Assembly: GCA_002794735.1 (NCBI GenBank)
Contig: NBAZ01000050.1
Coordinates: 1 to 53,996 of the forward strand
Direction: 5' to 3'
DNA length: 53,996 nt
Origin: Pyrrhoderma lamaoense
Taxonomy: Eukaryota > Basidiomycota > Agaricomycetes > Hymenochaetales > Hymenochaetaceae
A program made the position numbers and the translations under genes. Shown piece by piece: positions 11,560 through 23,476 of this stretch (the first letter of the stretch is position 1; every line of letters starts with the position of its first letter). The notes under the pieces were generated by a model. It was not told the origin of the DNA, did no database searches, and saw only the letters and a program-made list of their open reading frames with translations.

Positions 11560-12206
11560 AATAGTCCTATTCTCCTAACAGATCCAGAGTCCTGCAGTAA
11601 TTTGAGAGTTTATACTACACTAGAGATTATAGCTCAGATATGACAGCACTCAAGAAAAGGAGTCCACTCCTTTTGCACAAGAACATCTCGACACGGAGTT
11701 CCTACTAGTGTATCTCACGATTTGGGTACGGAGGGTTTCTGCTTTACTTCTTTTAAAAAACTGTTGGACTTGGATGTACATGTACACCCTAGGGACACAA
11801 AGAGAGATCTATAATCAATATAAGAAATAGAGCGTCGACATATTTTGGTAGTTGCTCAGGGTGTTAATATCTCACAATAGAACTATATCATTATCTCATA
11901 TTATCACTGTTCCTTAGTAAAGTACCAAGGAAACTCTTAGGGTATAGATTTTTCATAGGCCAGAAAATGTCTCCCCTCATAATATATGTAAGTTGTTGAC
12001 CACTATCAGTAAACCGTTATGCTACAGATATTCAAACGCTGTCAAGCAGTAACAATCTCTCCCGACGATGAGATTCTTTACTACCATCACTACAGAGAAA
12101 CCAACGCACATATGTGAGTAAATATCCTCGAGCCGACCTTACTAGTTCAAAGGGATTCATGTACTATTATTTAGCAAACAAATTATTAACAAGCACTAAA
12201 AAAATT
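11560..12206 (-). other. Conserved noncoding tail of subfamily B gene 12207
   Basis: Read on the minus strand, this follows the gene stop directly and aligns along its length with the tails after the genes at 32529, 36270 and 18970. The distal end is marked by CTGTTAGGAGA-ATAGG and TATTCGCTA in all of them. Short ORFs inside are not shared in frame between copies, so I treat it as noncoding. Confidence 0.6.
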
Positions 12207-12903
12207 CTAGGCATAATCAAGATAAGATTCCGGATAAACAGATCCTCTTTCATCACTAAAATTCCAATGCATCTCCAGTAACCCCGACGCCATATACCAT
12301 AAGGGCTTCTCATTCACGTCTTTCCCTAGTATATTACGTAGTTTTTTAATATCAGCATACTCCGGTACTAGTCCATCCTTATAGAAGTAGTTCGTTCGGA
12401 TTGTTATTATGTACCCATTGCCTCCGTCTACATATGTCAGAATCTTGCGCAAAAATAATGTGAATGACTTGATTCCGGTTTTTTTCTGAAGAAACTCTGG
12501 GATCAGAGTTTTCACATGATACGAGCTTAGTTCTCTAGTCTCTGAGGTGTCAATTTCTTGAGGCCACCAGATTTCCAGCTTCTCCTTGTTACCAAGATCG
12601 ATTATCCATTGCTCCGAGACTGGAAATCCATAGTAAAATACCGGGGGTTGAGGTAAGGTCTCCTCAGAGAACATGAGAATCTGCGGTAAATCCTCGAATG
12701 GGCCTATTTTGCAGGCGGCTTGCGGATCCTGTAGGAAAATGTCATATAGTATTTCACTGAAAATATAGATCACATACTGCAGGTTCTAGGATGTAAGCTT
12801 TGCGCCTTTGTCTCTCTGTAAGAGCTGAGTAAGCCTTTATATCTGGTGCAAAGCATTCGAGCTCCTTGGGGAACTCTTCGGGCTGGATTACTCTCTTCGA
12901 CAT
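12207..12903 (-). CDS. Subfamily B family protein, 215 aa (left-arm copy)
   Basis: Exon 1 (12778-12903, 42 codons, beginning MSKRVIQPEEF) and exon 2 (12207-12728) are joined across a 49-nt intron (GTATGT to CTACAG) in phase 0, giving 215 residues. The first exon is charged (AYSALTERQRRKAY). Exon 2 has EETLPQPPVFYYGF, GIKSFTLFLRK, ITIRTNYFY, EKPLWYM and a C-terminal VYPESYLDYA. The start is fixed by an equivalent ATG in three paralogues and by a TATA box about 43 nt upstream. No known domain is recognised and no signal peptide is seen. Exon 2 is identical to the right-arm twin at 38267-38963. Confidence 0.78.
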
Positions 12904-12945
12904 GTTGAGGGTGTTGCATAGAGTGATCCAACGTGGTCCGACTCG

Positions 12946-12977
12946 CTTATATAGACTTCTATTCGTTGTTCCACGTG
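12946..12977 (-). promoter_or_regulatory. CACGTG plus TATATAAG promoter module (subfamily B, left arm)
   Basis: CACGTG at 12972-12977 and TATATAAG at 12946-12953 on the minus strand, followed by GCGAGTCGGACCACGTTGG and then the ATG. The same block precedes the genes at 18970, 32529 and 38267. Confidence 0.7.
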
Positions 12978-13619
12978 ATACTTCAATACGAACTTCATGT
13001 TTCAGGACCTAAGTATCAATTCAATTCTTTTATCACACGAAAAGAGCTTAAAATAGATTAACACATTTCTTTATTGTCTAATAGCGGGGCATTCTATTCG
13101 TGGAGAGACAATACTACTTCGTACACTAGATGAAATCTATGCTTTGATAAAGGGCGACACTACGCTCTATTAGCAGTATATAGTGTATAGTCCTGAACGT
13201 CAAGCCACAAGAAACTTTTCAAGGGATTCAATTATATGCTTTTATAACAAGCATACTGTTGGTTCTCAGCTGTTAAGTAGGTTACTTTCGTCAGCGATAG
13301 TACGGTCTCATGAGATCAGAGTTTTCCACTATTTGGAGCCAGATGGCAGAGAAGTCTTTTGAGGTAAACTGAATGTATCCATACGTATGAATACTGATAG
13401 TTTCGTGACCATATAGCGAGGCCGGCCAAGTAGAGATCCACTATATGCACCACTACCCTTACTTCTTATCAGAATCTGATTCTATATGCATTAGTGATAT
13501 GTTAAGAAGTACTTATACTCATATCTATATATCTATAATGGTTTCACCCATAGATAATACTCACTGACTCGAGACACTAGATCATTGTTACTATGCGCTC
13601 TGTGTAAGCACTTATATAC

Positions 13620-14272
13620 CTACTCTCCTAACAGATACGGGGTCCTGTAGTAGCTTGAGAGATGACACTACACTAGTATGATAAGATTTAAGAAAGAGAC
13701 TATTTCTTTCGTCCAAGAAAAGCTCAACATTAGCAGTCTTGGTAGAAGAGTGAAGCCGCTTTATCTCTCAAATCAAGAAAGTCAAATATTGATTCAAGTA
13801 ATAGAGCACCGACACTTTGGGGTTGCTACTAAAAAGCGCTATCTACATCTCCATGCTACCAGTGCGGGGTAAGCAGTGTTTTATACACCTCGAATTAGAG
13901 CCTAGGATAAGAAACTTCACCTCGATGAAGATAAGCAAGTACCCGATATTGGTGTTATCTCTATCTTATTACTATTCCTCATCAAAATATCTAGGAAAGT
14001 TGTAGGGTATAGTTTCTCCTAAGGCCTGAGAATATTTTCTCCTCGTAATCTATGCAGGCTGATAGATACTATAAGTAAATCATTTTGACACCGACGTTTT
14101 TTTCTCTGCCAAGCAGTGACGGTATCTACGGACATTAAGATTCTTTACCACAATTACTACAGAGAAATCCAACGCGCATGTGTGAATTAATGGCCTCGAG
14201 CCAGCATTATTATATCAGCTCAAAAGGGATTTATTCTTCAAAAAAACAATTGCTAACAAGCACTATAAAAGT
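13620..14272 (-). other. Conserved noncoding tail of the chimeric pseudogene
   Basis: This aligns with the other subfamily B tails, including the distal TGTTAGGAGAGTAGGTATA end. The tail is at least as well preserved as the decayed gene it follows. Two 62-64 aa plus-strand ORFs here are not shared by other tails. Confidence 0.55.
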
Positions 14273-14900
14273 CTAGTCATAATCAAGATTATACTTCGGA
14301 TATACAGATCCTCGTCCGGTACCAAAACTCCATTGTATCTCCCGTAATAACGATCCCATATACTATAAAGGCATCTCATTCTCATCTTTCTTTAGTATAT
14401 CCCGTAGCTTGTCAATATCATCACCCGTACTATTCCATTCAGATAGTTATAGCTCTTTTGGATTGTTATTCTGAACCCCTTGTCTTCGTCCCCAAAAGGT
14501 TGTGTTTTGCGCGAGAACAATGTGAATGACTTGATTCCGGATCTTTTTATAAATAAAACTCGTAGCCAAAGTCTTTATGTGATACAAGCCTACTTCTCTA
14601 GTCTCTGAGGTGTCACTTTCTTGAGATGCCCCCAGACTGCCAGCTTCTCCTCGATACCAAGATCGAGTGCCCATTGCCCGATACTTGAAACCCAATGCAA
14701 ATTACAAGGGGTCAAGGTAAGGTCTCAGAGTATATGAGAAGCTGCGGTATCACCTCGAATGATCCTGTTTTGCAGGCAGCTTGGAGATCCTGTAGGATTG
14801 AACATGTCAGATATTGTCTTACCAGTTCTATAACTCACACATACTACAGGACACAGGAAGATATGTTTATGCTTTTGAGCCTCTGTACGAGCTAAGTATT
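14273..14900 (-). pseudogene. Decayed chimeric A/B family copy (left arm)
   Basis: The minus strand carries recognisable subfamily B sequence: the end of exon 1 (RTEAQKHKHIFLCPV-like), a GTATGT...CTACAG intron, then exon 2 fragments. Exon 2 has an in-frame stop (CAA codon region changed to TGA just after the ETLP block), small deletions and a destroyed ITIRTNY block. The front of exon 1 is missing; instead the sequence joins subfamily A intron sequence upstream. The right-arm twin is at 36270-36897, so the decay predates the duplication or has been copied between arms. Confidence 0.7.
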
Positions 14901-14976
14901 TCTTAGTAATTATTGTAGATTATCGTATCTACATCGATCCAGTGAGAAGACTAGAAACAAGTTACAATATGAAATT

Positions 14977-15512
14977 CTGAAAACTTGGCTTTAGGTCATG
15001 GTTGGACCTCTCAATCGTATTCGGTAGCGAGGACTTGGGTTTTCGAGCTCGACAGAAGCTATAGCTTCAGATAAAAGCGTATATTTCTCGGCCCTCCCGG
15101 ACGATTTGCAGTACAGTCAGTCGGAGTGTTCCAGACTCGTCCGGGCAGCCTTGACGAAGATGAGTAGTAGATCTAGAGTACAGGAGGACTACTTCGGAGG
15201 GGGGGGACGACCTCAAGCTTGGAGGCTTATATATCGGGGCACGAATTAAAGATCGATAATATGAAGTGTATGGTTCTCAGGGGCTATATGCCACTGGACG
15301 AAAGATTTAAGCTATCAGAAACGAGGGGGAGGAGGGGCATATAAACGAGCACTCTCCTCGAGTAATAGTAGAAAGTGAAGCTAAGTAGTAGGGGAAATGG
15401 ACCAGAAATGCTACCGAGAGTAAGGAAATATGGCAGTAATGGACTCTCCGGGAGACTTACAAAGTACATTATAAATGCACTACGACCGGTTATCTATTAA
15501 GCTGGTCCTACA
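14977..15512 (-). repeat. Dispersed LTR-like repeat, left-arm copy
   Basis: About 535 bp starting TGTAGGACCAGC and ending near TTTTCAGA on the minus strand, with mirror copy 35659-36193 and a longer diverged copy at 31780-32454. It has TG at one end, near-CA at the other, and no coding capacity; this is the shape of a solo LTR or other non-autonomous element. The flanks are not exact duplications, so the class is uncertain. Confidence 0.55.
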
Positions 15513-15606
15513 ATCCAATATGTTGCTCTTCTTGCCTAGTAGGTTGTTTCGGAAGAAAACAGACATACTCGCTCTAAAAACGTGATACATCCTAATTGGA
15601 TCTCAT
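15513..15606 (-). pseudogene. Subfamily A exon 1 fragment interrupted by the repeat
   Basis: The minus strand begins with an ATG and retains YVCFLP-like subfamily A exon 1 sequence, but has in-frame stops. It is cut by the LTR-like repeat inside the HIGLL block. The remaining exon end and intron appear on the far side of the repeat, near 14930-14975. Confidence 0.55.
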
Positions 15607-15904
15607 ATTTAGACACGTTTGTATGCTTAAAATGCCAGTTTCTGACGCAGAAGATCACCCTTCATAGATAATAAGCCAGTTAACACGTGAGTCGAGCCGC
15701 GACAGCTAAATTGTAATGTAATTACATATGAAGAGAAACCCGGGAATCCATAGTGAGGTTCACGATCATGAGCACCCATGACCACGTAGTAAGGCTAGCC
15801 TAGTAGATATCATATAAATTATTAACGATATGATTGCAGTGGATCTTCTACTTTGGCATCGATAAGCACTGATATACAATATTCAACGTAGAAAGAAGAG
15901 GAAA

Positions 15905-16597
15905 TCATGGATCCAGATGGTTCCTCATAATACAAGACTTCCGACGTTCATCCCATGCCATCTCACTAGGGAGCTGTCCTATGTACCATAAAGGCTTCTC
16001 ACCCGGGTCTCTTCCCAACACCTCACGTAGCTTGTCGATATCACTCTCCGCCGGATCCATCCCAGTAGGGGATTCATAATTCGTGCGAATTGTAATCGCC
16101 CAAGGCTCGCATGCATCTTTATACGTTTCCTCACGGTTGTAATCGAAGATCTCGCGCATGAATATTTTGAACGACTTGATTCCACACTTCTTTTGAAGGA
16201 AATCAGGGATCGATTGCACAGCTAGTGAGTTAGCAAATCCCCTTTCACCGTTTTATGCTGGCATGGCAGACCAATTTCTCAGGTTATAATCCTTGGAGAA
16301 CTTCATGGCCCACCTCGTCAAAAATTTGAAGCCATAATAGAATACAGGAGGTCTAGGGACGCGCTCACTAGAGTACATAAGAAAATCTGGGAGTACTTCT
16401 AGAGGACCCATAGAAAGGGCTTTATTGAGATCCTGAGGAAATAGTCAGGCTGTTATATCGACAACGATCTAGTATTAGTACCTGAAATGACTTACAAGAA
16501 GAAGTCTAATATGTTTTTCGTCTCGCCTAGTAGAACGTTTCGGAAGAAAACAGACATAATCACTCGAAAGGCACGATATACTCCCCTTGGGGCTCAT
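15905..16597 (-). pseudogene. Subfamily A pseudogene with one premature stop (left arm)
   Basis: Exon 1 (16496-16597, 34 codons) and exon 2 (15905-16432) keep the subfamily A layout and splice sites. Exon 2 has an in-frame TAA right after the NWS-MPA block, where paralogues have Asn-Asp. Downstream of the stop the frame is intact to the usual C-terminal RNHLDP. The right-arm twin has the same stop plus a 7-bp deletion. A 104-aa product from an internal ATG at 16219 is conceivable but unsupported. Confidence 0.75.
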
Positions 16598-17260
16598 AGT
16601 ACTATTTGATGGTATGCTTTAGATTCCTATCCGATGCAGAAGATCACTCTTCTTAATTGGTAGCTTGTTAACACGTGTCTCGAAGTCTTCTGTAGGTCTA
16701 CTAGTATAATAATCAACTGTGACGTTATATGTCAGAGCCGCGTGTGAGGCGACTCAACATACACTACGCTTTCATCCGGTAATCTGCCTTATAATGTACT
16801 AGAGGATGGTATGATCTTTGTTACTAATAGCTCTGTGTAAGCTCTTACGTACAGCTCAAACACTCTTACTCGCCAATAAAGCTTTCAATGAAGTTCCTGG
16901 GTGCAAAGGATGAGCACAGTCTTACGAGTCGGGACCTGTTTTGAGTATATATGGTAAGACAGTAAGTACAAAATCGGCATAGTTGATTTTGTATGCCTCA
17001 TTAAACTCATATGTCTCGTATGCTTAATCTGATTGTGGTCTCCGGGTACTAGTATAGCTAACGCCGAGAATCACATCCACGGCGTCTTAAAACTAATATG
17101 ACTGCCTCTGATAAGTAAGCTCATTTGTATCAGCAATTAAGCTCTCTTAATCACGTAGTTCGATTATCCATTACCTCGAGACATAGTGTTGATAGTAAAA
17201 TGCGGAAGTCTGTAATAAGGTTTATTCAAAGCTCGTAGAGCATAGATATGTAGCGAATAT
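16598..17260. other. Arm DNA without a gene
   Basis: No ORF of note. The stretch matches the right arm closely, including a CACGTG box near 16673 that would be the promoter box of the 16597 pseudogene; its TATA box appears lost. Confidence 0.5.
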
Positions 17261-18270
17261 ACCTATTCTCCTAACAGATATGGGTTCCTGTAGTAGCCTG
17301 AAATATAACACTACACTAGAAGCTATAGCTCATGTATGATAGGACTCAAGAAAGAATCGACATCAGTATCAAATCGGAATTTCCTATAGTCTTGGTAGAA
17401 GAGTGAAGTCGCTTTACTCCTCATATATAAAAAATTCAAACACCAATAAAAATAATAAAGTGCCGACATATTGAGGTTGATACTGCAAGGTGCTATCCAC
17501 ATATAAATATCATCAGTGCGAGGTAACAGGTGGTTTCTACACCTCAAACTAGAATTCGGGATAAACACTTTCGCCACGATGAAGCTTGAAAAGTGCCCGA
17601 TATTGGTGTTATCCTAGAAAAATCTTAGGTTATAGATTCTTGTAAGGCCAGAAAGTGTCTTCTCCTCATAATAAATGTAGGTTGTTAGCCTCTGCAAGCA
17701 TATTGTTTTGCTACATATGGTTTTTCTCTGTTAAGTAGTGACACTCTGTGAGAGTCTCAGAGATTAGTCTTGCAGTATTACTATTTCTTTCACACTAAAT
17801 GTCCAAGGTTCATATCCGTGCTTCCGGAGTGAAAAGGTCCTCTCATTTTATTGTTGAATTCTTTTTCTTACCACTATTCGCCTTCTCCTCGTATTCACAA
17901 GCTCCGATACCACCTCTGTCTTATTACCGCTCCTGAGCAAAGTACCTGTAGAATCTTTACAACAACAGTTTTCCTTAGACCAATATGTCTTTCACCTGTA
18001 GTTAACTATAGTTTTTGGTTTTTATTATTATTCTTTTAAATTTTATATCGACTCTTCTCGCTATTCCAAAAGTGGAGCTCACTCTAAATACTCAGATCAG
18101 TCACAGGTGTCTGGTACCTTAGAACATCTGACGCACTGTAGTGAATAAAAAACCATTGGGTCATATTTGCTATTAAGTTGTAGTTTACTAAAGGAGACCC
18201 ATGCATTATTATTCTTTAACAGTCCTTTAACAAAGCAGCTTTTAGCTGTTACTAGCTACTAAAGAAGAGA
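17261..18270 (-). other. Conserved noncoding tail of subfamily B gene 18970
   Basis: This aligns on the minus strand with the tail after 33226 and others, ending distally at TCTGTTAGGAGAATAGG. It contains the transition from high to lower identity between the palindrome arms. Confidence 0.55.
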
Positions 18271-18970
18271 CTAGCGAAAATATATTTGCTTCTCTGGATA
18301 AACGGAGCCTCTTTCGTCAGTAAAACTCCATTGCATCTCCTGATATAACCCCGACATATACCACAAGGGTTTCTCATGTTCGTCTTTCTCTAGTATAATA
18401 CGTAGCTTGTTGATATCCTCATCTGTCGGTACCAATCCATTCAGATAGAAGTAGTTCGTTCGGATCGTTATTATGAAGGTATCGTTTCTGTGGGCGCCAT
18501 AAAGCTGTGTTTCACGCAAAAACAATGTGAATGACTTGATTCCAGACTTTTCTTGTAGAAACTTTGGAATCAGAGTCATCATACGATAGAGCTCTGGCTC
18601 ATCGTCCTCTGGTATACCGACTTTCTCAACGCTCCAAATCTTCACATTTTCTTTAACACAAAGATCCATTAACCATTGCTTTGTGACTCGGAACCCAAAG
18701 TAGAATACAGGAGGTCGAGGCAGGGTCTCCTCAGAGTACATAAGACACTGAGGTAGCACCTCGAATGGGCCTTTATCAGCAGCTTCGTTAGGACTCTGTA
18801 GGAATATGTCAGATAACCCCAGACTAAAATTGTAGCTCACATACCATAGGACTCATATAAGGATGTCTGCTCCTCTGGGCCCTTGTACGTTTCAGATGTT
18901 TCTCCAAGTAGGGTACAAAGCATTCAAGTCCTTCGGGAAACTCTTTGGCTTGGATTAATCTCTTCTTCAT
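18271..18970 (-). CDS. Subfamily B family protein, 216 aa
   Basis: Exon 1 (18845-18970, 42 codons, MKKRLIQAKEF...) and exon 2 (18271-18795), separated by a 49-nt intron (GTATGT to CTACAG), give 216 residues. Exon 2 has GPFEVLPQCLMYSEETLP, PPVFYFGF, GIKSFTLFLRE, ITIRTNYFY, EKPLWYMS, and ends VYPEKQIYFR. The copy is intact. It sits just inside the near-identical arm, opposite the gene at 32529 (coordinates sum to about 51498), so it is the diverged symmetric partner of that gene. CACGTG and TATA boxes lie upstream. Function unknown. Confidence 0.78.
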
Positions 18971-19013
18971 ACTGAGTGTGTTGCTTAGAGTCAACTAACC
19001 GTGGACTGACTCG

Positions 19014-19045
19014 CTTATATATGGCTTCTATTGACTCATCACGTG
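19014..19045 (-). promoter_or_regulatory. CACGTG plus TATATAAG promoter module (gene 18970)
   Basis: CACGTG at 19040-19045 and TATATAAG at 19014-19021 on the minus strand, then GCGAGTC and the start codon 44 nt on. The layout is the same as at 12903, 32529 and 38267. Confidence 0.7.
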
Positions 19046-19879
19046 ATGCTTGACTTATGTTCTAAACGCCGCTAAACTTCTATCATTTCAGGGTGAGAAT
19101 GTCACATATAGTATTCATCAGTCTTATGACGCCCTTTATGAGAAAAAGCTTTTTTGCATGTAGGGCGGTACTACTTCACACCAATTTGTAATGCATGTAC
19201 TGAATGAGGACGCCTTTAAGCACTACTAGCGGCATGTGTAGTTCCGCGTTCGATGTCAAATACAGCTCCTACAAGCGGTGATGTACCGCCTATAGGCGTG
19301 CTTTTGGCGGCGATACTGTGGTATCATTAGATTATGATATAGCTCTATCTTAGATCGGATCATACAAGGAAGGTTTCCACTGAATGTGTCAATACGTAAC
19401 AAGAAGCATACTTATTATACTGTATGTAGTAATGGCCACATATGAGGATAGCAGAGGACAGTGCACATGAAGTCTCAATAACGTGTATACAATAGATCCA
19501 ATATAAAGCTGATGAGATAGAGATTAACGCCAGTTACGATGTAAGATCATGATCTCCTACCAAACGCTCACTTGCCACTTAATACTCTTTCAGCATCTAT
19601 TTTGTAAACATATACGGCGTATCTCATGTGAGCCTATACAATAATAGATCTATGATGGCTTTTCCTTTAAGTCTTTCTCGCCGACTTTGAGATCTGAGCT
19701 TGTTATGCAAGTTAAATTTGATCTTGATCTGATCATAGTCTACCAGTAGGGTCTGTTTACTGTTTTTTTAGACTTCGTATGCGCCTCTTAAAGTCATAAT
19801 ATAAGAATGAAGGCCTTCATGGGCTTCTACCAAATAATCTCATCGTCTCTATTCTCCGAACTAAACCATCTAAGTAGCA
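19046..19879. other. Intergenic DNA at the left edge of the spacer
   Basis: No convincing gene. Around 19130-19180 there is weak similarity to sequence upstream of gene 12903 (a CTTTAT-AAGGGCG-type block), so the family's repeated unit may extend upstream of the promoter. Confidence 0.4.
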
Positions 19880-20845
19880 ATGGACGCTCTTCGGAATGAG
19901 AGTACTACTATACTGGATGCTCTTGTAGCATACGGTTATCAATCGGACGATTTAGAGGCTGATTGGAGTTTTTCTTGGCATTGTTTGCTTAATCTGGTCA
20001 AAAAGAATATTAAATTACGCTATGCAAATCATTTTCTCTATGCCGGCTCACAACTTGCCTTATTCAAGCCATTTCCCATTGATATGGGTATGAATCTAAT
20101 TTCCCTGCTTGTCATATCATACTGACTCTGTAGTGAAGAAGCAGTCACCAGTGATGAGAATATATCCAAGGTTATTACTAGAAGTCACAGAGCTACTAGC
20201 ATCACGTCCTTGAGCTCGATTGTATCTCGAGCACAATCGTCTAGTAGTGCTATGAGTACAAGCGATGAAAATTTTACTGGAGACTCATCAGATCATGAGT
20301 TGAGTATGAAGGGCAAACAGGGAACCTATCGGTATCCAGATATGGGGTTATACTGGTTCCAGTGGAGCCCTTCTATTGGTGAAGATAAAGTGGTCATCTC
20401 CTTTCCATTGGCGTTTGTAGAGCTCAAAAAGCATAGTATTATCGACCACAAAGAGGATTTCAATGAATCTTTCGCTGCAAAGGACGGAGCCGATGTTGGG
20501 TGTCAATATGCATATCGTCATGCTATGGAACAGTATCAGCAGGTATATGAACAGGCTGATCATGCATTCAGTGAATTTAGATTCCATGATAATCTCAAAC
20601 ACATATATATATTTATCGCTGTCGGCCCATACTTCACCTTTCTAAGGTTCCAAAAGTCCCAAGATGAGTCTGGCAATGACAGCTTGGAAAACAAGCTAGA
20701 CTGTTTAGACTACTACAAGACCGCATATTATGCTTTGGAGAAGGATGTAGGTGCAAGCTCCTATAAAATCAGCTCAAAGTTTGTGGAAGCGTGGAGTAAG
20801 ATAAAGCAGGAGCATCTTGCTGGATATACTCAAGACAACAATTAA
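19880..20845 (+). CDS. Possible PD-(D/E)XK-like nuclease-fold protein, 304 aa
   Basis: Exon 1 (19880-20087, from the ATG of MDALRNES) and exon 2 (20139-20845) are joined across a 51-nt intron (GTATGA to GAAG), giving 304 residues. A closer AG at 20132-20133 breaks the frame, so the acceptor is inferred from reading frame. Residues 85-125 are a Ser-rich linker. PD at 136-137 and ELK at 164-166, the latter at the end of a hydrophobic strand (ISFPLAFVELKK), match the spacing of a PD-(D/E)XK active site. A Gln/Tyr-rich helix (YRHAMEQYQQVYEQ) follows. The match is a short motif only; the function is not established. Confidence 0.5.
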
Positions 20846-21649
20846 GCCAGGGATGTATCATTGACAAAGTTATCAAACATACGCACCGGTAAGACTCACA
20901 TCTTGTTTTTCATGTTCTACCTGAATAATAAATTCAACACATTATAGCATTAAGGAACTATGGGACCCGTCTTTTAAACCTCTTTTTTGTTCAACTTGAA
21001 ATAATGAAATGTAAATATTTCTTCCGAATCTTGGTATACTCCTTTGTATTGGATGTTATAACCGATGTCATAACCTAGTCTAGGATTCAAATGAATTTGA
21101 ATGTATTATCATATTATCAACACGCTGGAAATTTGTGTGCGACTAAGAGGGACGGAAGTTTCTGAAGGCAACATCCAGAGCAAGGTAGATTCAAGCTACA
21201 GAAGCTTAAGTGATAAAAATCTAGAGCACGGATAAAACTAACCAGAGTCTCACCTCATTACGTTGGTACAAGGAAGGAAATAGCATTTTAAAATAAGTGG
21301 TGTTCAAGAAGCAAGGTGTCTAAAAATCCAGTTCCGGACTGTTCTTACGATATTTTTTCTATTACAATTCAGAAACCTTAGCCGTATAGCTTGAGGCGAA
21401 CAAGGTCGTGGTGCTTTCCGATGCTTCCCTGATAGACGTGAGTAGAGTAGATCTCCTTTGAGAAAAGTGCGTAATCATCATACCCTGCAATAACTTAACT
21501 AAACTAAGAAATCGTCCCAATTGAAATCTATAAGAACCAGATTATGTATCAAGGTAGCTCATTTGATTAATATTGATACGTATTGAAATTCATTCCGAGA
21601 TTCGTTAAGAGAATTTCTGGTAAATTGAGTGGTAACTGAAAACAAGGAT
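20846..21649. other. Intergenic DNA between convergent genes
   Basis: Nothing recognisable; it lies between the stop of the 19880 gene and the stop of YVH1, which converge. Confidence 0.5.
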
Positions 21650-23476
21650 TTAAACAATTATCTCATCGACTTTGGATTTATGTATGCAGAACCCCTGTTA
21701 AGGAAGTAATTAATATGTCGATATCGAGAGAAAAGAGTGATTAGTACTCACTGGAGTTACCCATTCCTTACAACTACAACAGACGCCAGCCCAATCATAA
21801 TTCCCAATCTTGGCACTACATTTCTTATTTGGACACACAATTTTCCCTGCAAGTTCACCGTTCTCGAGGAAAGGTTCCATCCATTTCATCTATAAGGTAA
21901 CCATCAGCATCTTAAAAATATGTAATGATAGTAATGTACACACAGGTTCGACAAAATACCCCGAACATGAACTATTGTTCAGTAGAGGGGGGCTCAGAAT
22001 GGTTGCTGAAGGTTTCCCGTGGTTACCAGGAGACATGGGTGTCATTGGTTGTATATTAGCGATACCTCCTACCCCGCCTCGTAGCGCCGCAAGCTTTGGG
22101 TTTGAATGAAGTTGAGCGGCAAGATCAGCAGGAGTCATGTAGCCCGTAGTTTTACGATTAATTGACGGCGTTTTCTTCCCGTCGATATCATTAACAACCC
22201 TTGGTTTCGAGTCAGCTTCTTCTTCCTCTTCATCGTCATCTGCAACAGCACTCGAATCTTCAATACTCTCAAAGTCAGTGATGAATGGTCGTGATGAAAG
22301 TCCACTTGGGCGCCGAGGCTTGGAAGTATCGGCACCTGCGAATGAGCCTGTACGCGACGCTGGGCCAGATCCGGAGCTCGGTGTTAACGGTTTCAAGTCA
22401 GATGGTCGTCCACTCGTTCCCGATAATCTTCGAACTGTGATCGGTACAGGTTCACCATTGAGCGTTGCCAAGGTGTTTACCTTCACCCTCTCCACCCCAT
22501 TAGCTCCAAATGAGTTGTGCCGAGAAGAGACAGCCTGACGGGGTGTCATTGGTGTCATTGGGGTGATGGAGCTCATTCCGTGGCTATGAGCGAATGGTCG
22601 AGAGCCATCATGAGCGTTTGTGGATGGTCTTCTGGATACCGCGGGCGTAAGAACGGGTGACAAGACTGCAGGAGTAGCTGGACCCACTTGACCGTGATCA
22701 AGCATATGCTCTCGAGCCGCCAACTCCGTCCTACACATTTTACATCTTATGCGACGGCGAGGACCAGGTAACAGTGATCCTCCAGGGGTGGTGGGAGCTG
22801 ATTCTCCGGGGGAATGTGGAAAGGACGCGAACATTGTATTTGAAGGAAGAGTGCCGTCCCCATCTCAAGGTCATTTCAGTCAATTGGCTTTGGAGAGGCT
22901 TGGTTGAACTAATTCACATACTCATAATGTCATCAAGAGCTCGTTCTAAATAATACATTCTCATTGCTTTATTTCTTCGTGATACTTTGTAACTCGCTTG
23001 ATAGAATACTTCGAGTTGGGCAATAAATCCCTTGTTTGGTCTGAAATTTTCTTAAGATATGAAGATCATCACGGAGACTGGACTCACTGTGAGCAAGGCC
23101 GTGCTTTGTTGATAAGCTCCAGTGCATCTTTTGCGTCTAACTGCCTAGAGTACATCAAGTACGCACAGACAATAGTTGCACTTCTACTCATCCCAGCCTG
23201 ACAGTGTACCAAAACGCCCCGGCCTTGGTCAAGTTCATTCTCAATAAATGAGATGCACTGGGGGAAAAATGCAAGAGCATCTGCATCTTCCGTATCGTCG
23301 AGTTGAATTTGAAAGTGTGTAAACGCTTCGGAGATCTGTACTCTTCCCCGCATACACGAAAGGACGGATTGTATATTTCGCTCACGCAGCGCATCGTAGT
23401 CTGTCGCAGCATGAATGCTTCCAACCCATAAACCGGGCACAATCTCGTCCATGGTATTCTGAGGAATGAGTGCCAT
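21650..23476 (-). CDS. YVH1: YVH1-type dual-specificity phosphatase, 536 aa
   Basis: Five exons (23088-23476, 22922-23040, 21944-22863, 21752-21889, 21650-21694) give 536 residues with consistent phases. The start is the second of two in-frame candidate codons (ATG at 23476, MALIPQ). Exon 1 holds the phosphatase domain with HCQAGMSR at residues 91-98 (Cys92 nucleophile, Arg98). A long Ser/Pro/Thr-rich region with TPMTPMTP and an acidic run (DDDEEEEEAD) follows. The C-terminus is the YVH1 zinc-binding region, with CKMC, VCPNKKC, NYDWAGVCCSC and WVTPGFCIHKSKVDE. Known role of the family: release of Mrt4 during 60S ribosomal subunit maturation. The central region is longer than in yeast. Confidence 0.93.

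Larger units (their letters stand above)
8016..17340. repeat. Left arm of a giant inverted duplication
   Basis: This stretch matches the reverse complement of about 33850-43366. Paired positions sum to 51382 at the outer edge, 51381 through about 9600, 51169 to 51170 from about 10570 to 14700 and 51171 near 15500, so the arms are collinear. The steps are explained by a MITE in the right arm and one-base homopolymer differences. Proteins encoded in both arms are identical in several cases (the 10577 and 12207 genes). Identity falls visibly inward of about 17300, so the inner edge is approximate. Confidence 0.93.

Noticed and set aside
13678..14005. Two 62-64 aa plus-strand ORFs in the left arm, duplicated at 37165-37492
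   Set aside because: They lie antisense within a B tail, and the equivalent positions of other tails do not keep the frame; arm identity alone explains the duplication.
15284..15469. 61-aa ORF duplicated at 35702-35887
   Set aside because: It is inside the LTR-like repeat; the longer copy at 31780-32454 does not preserve it.
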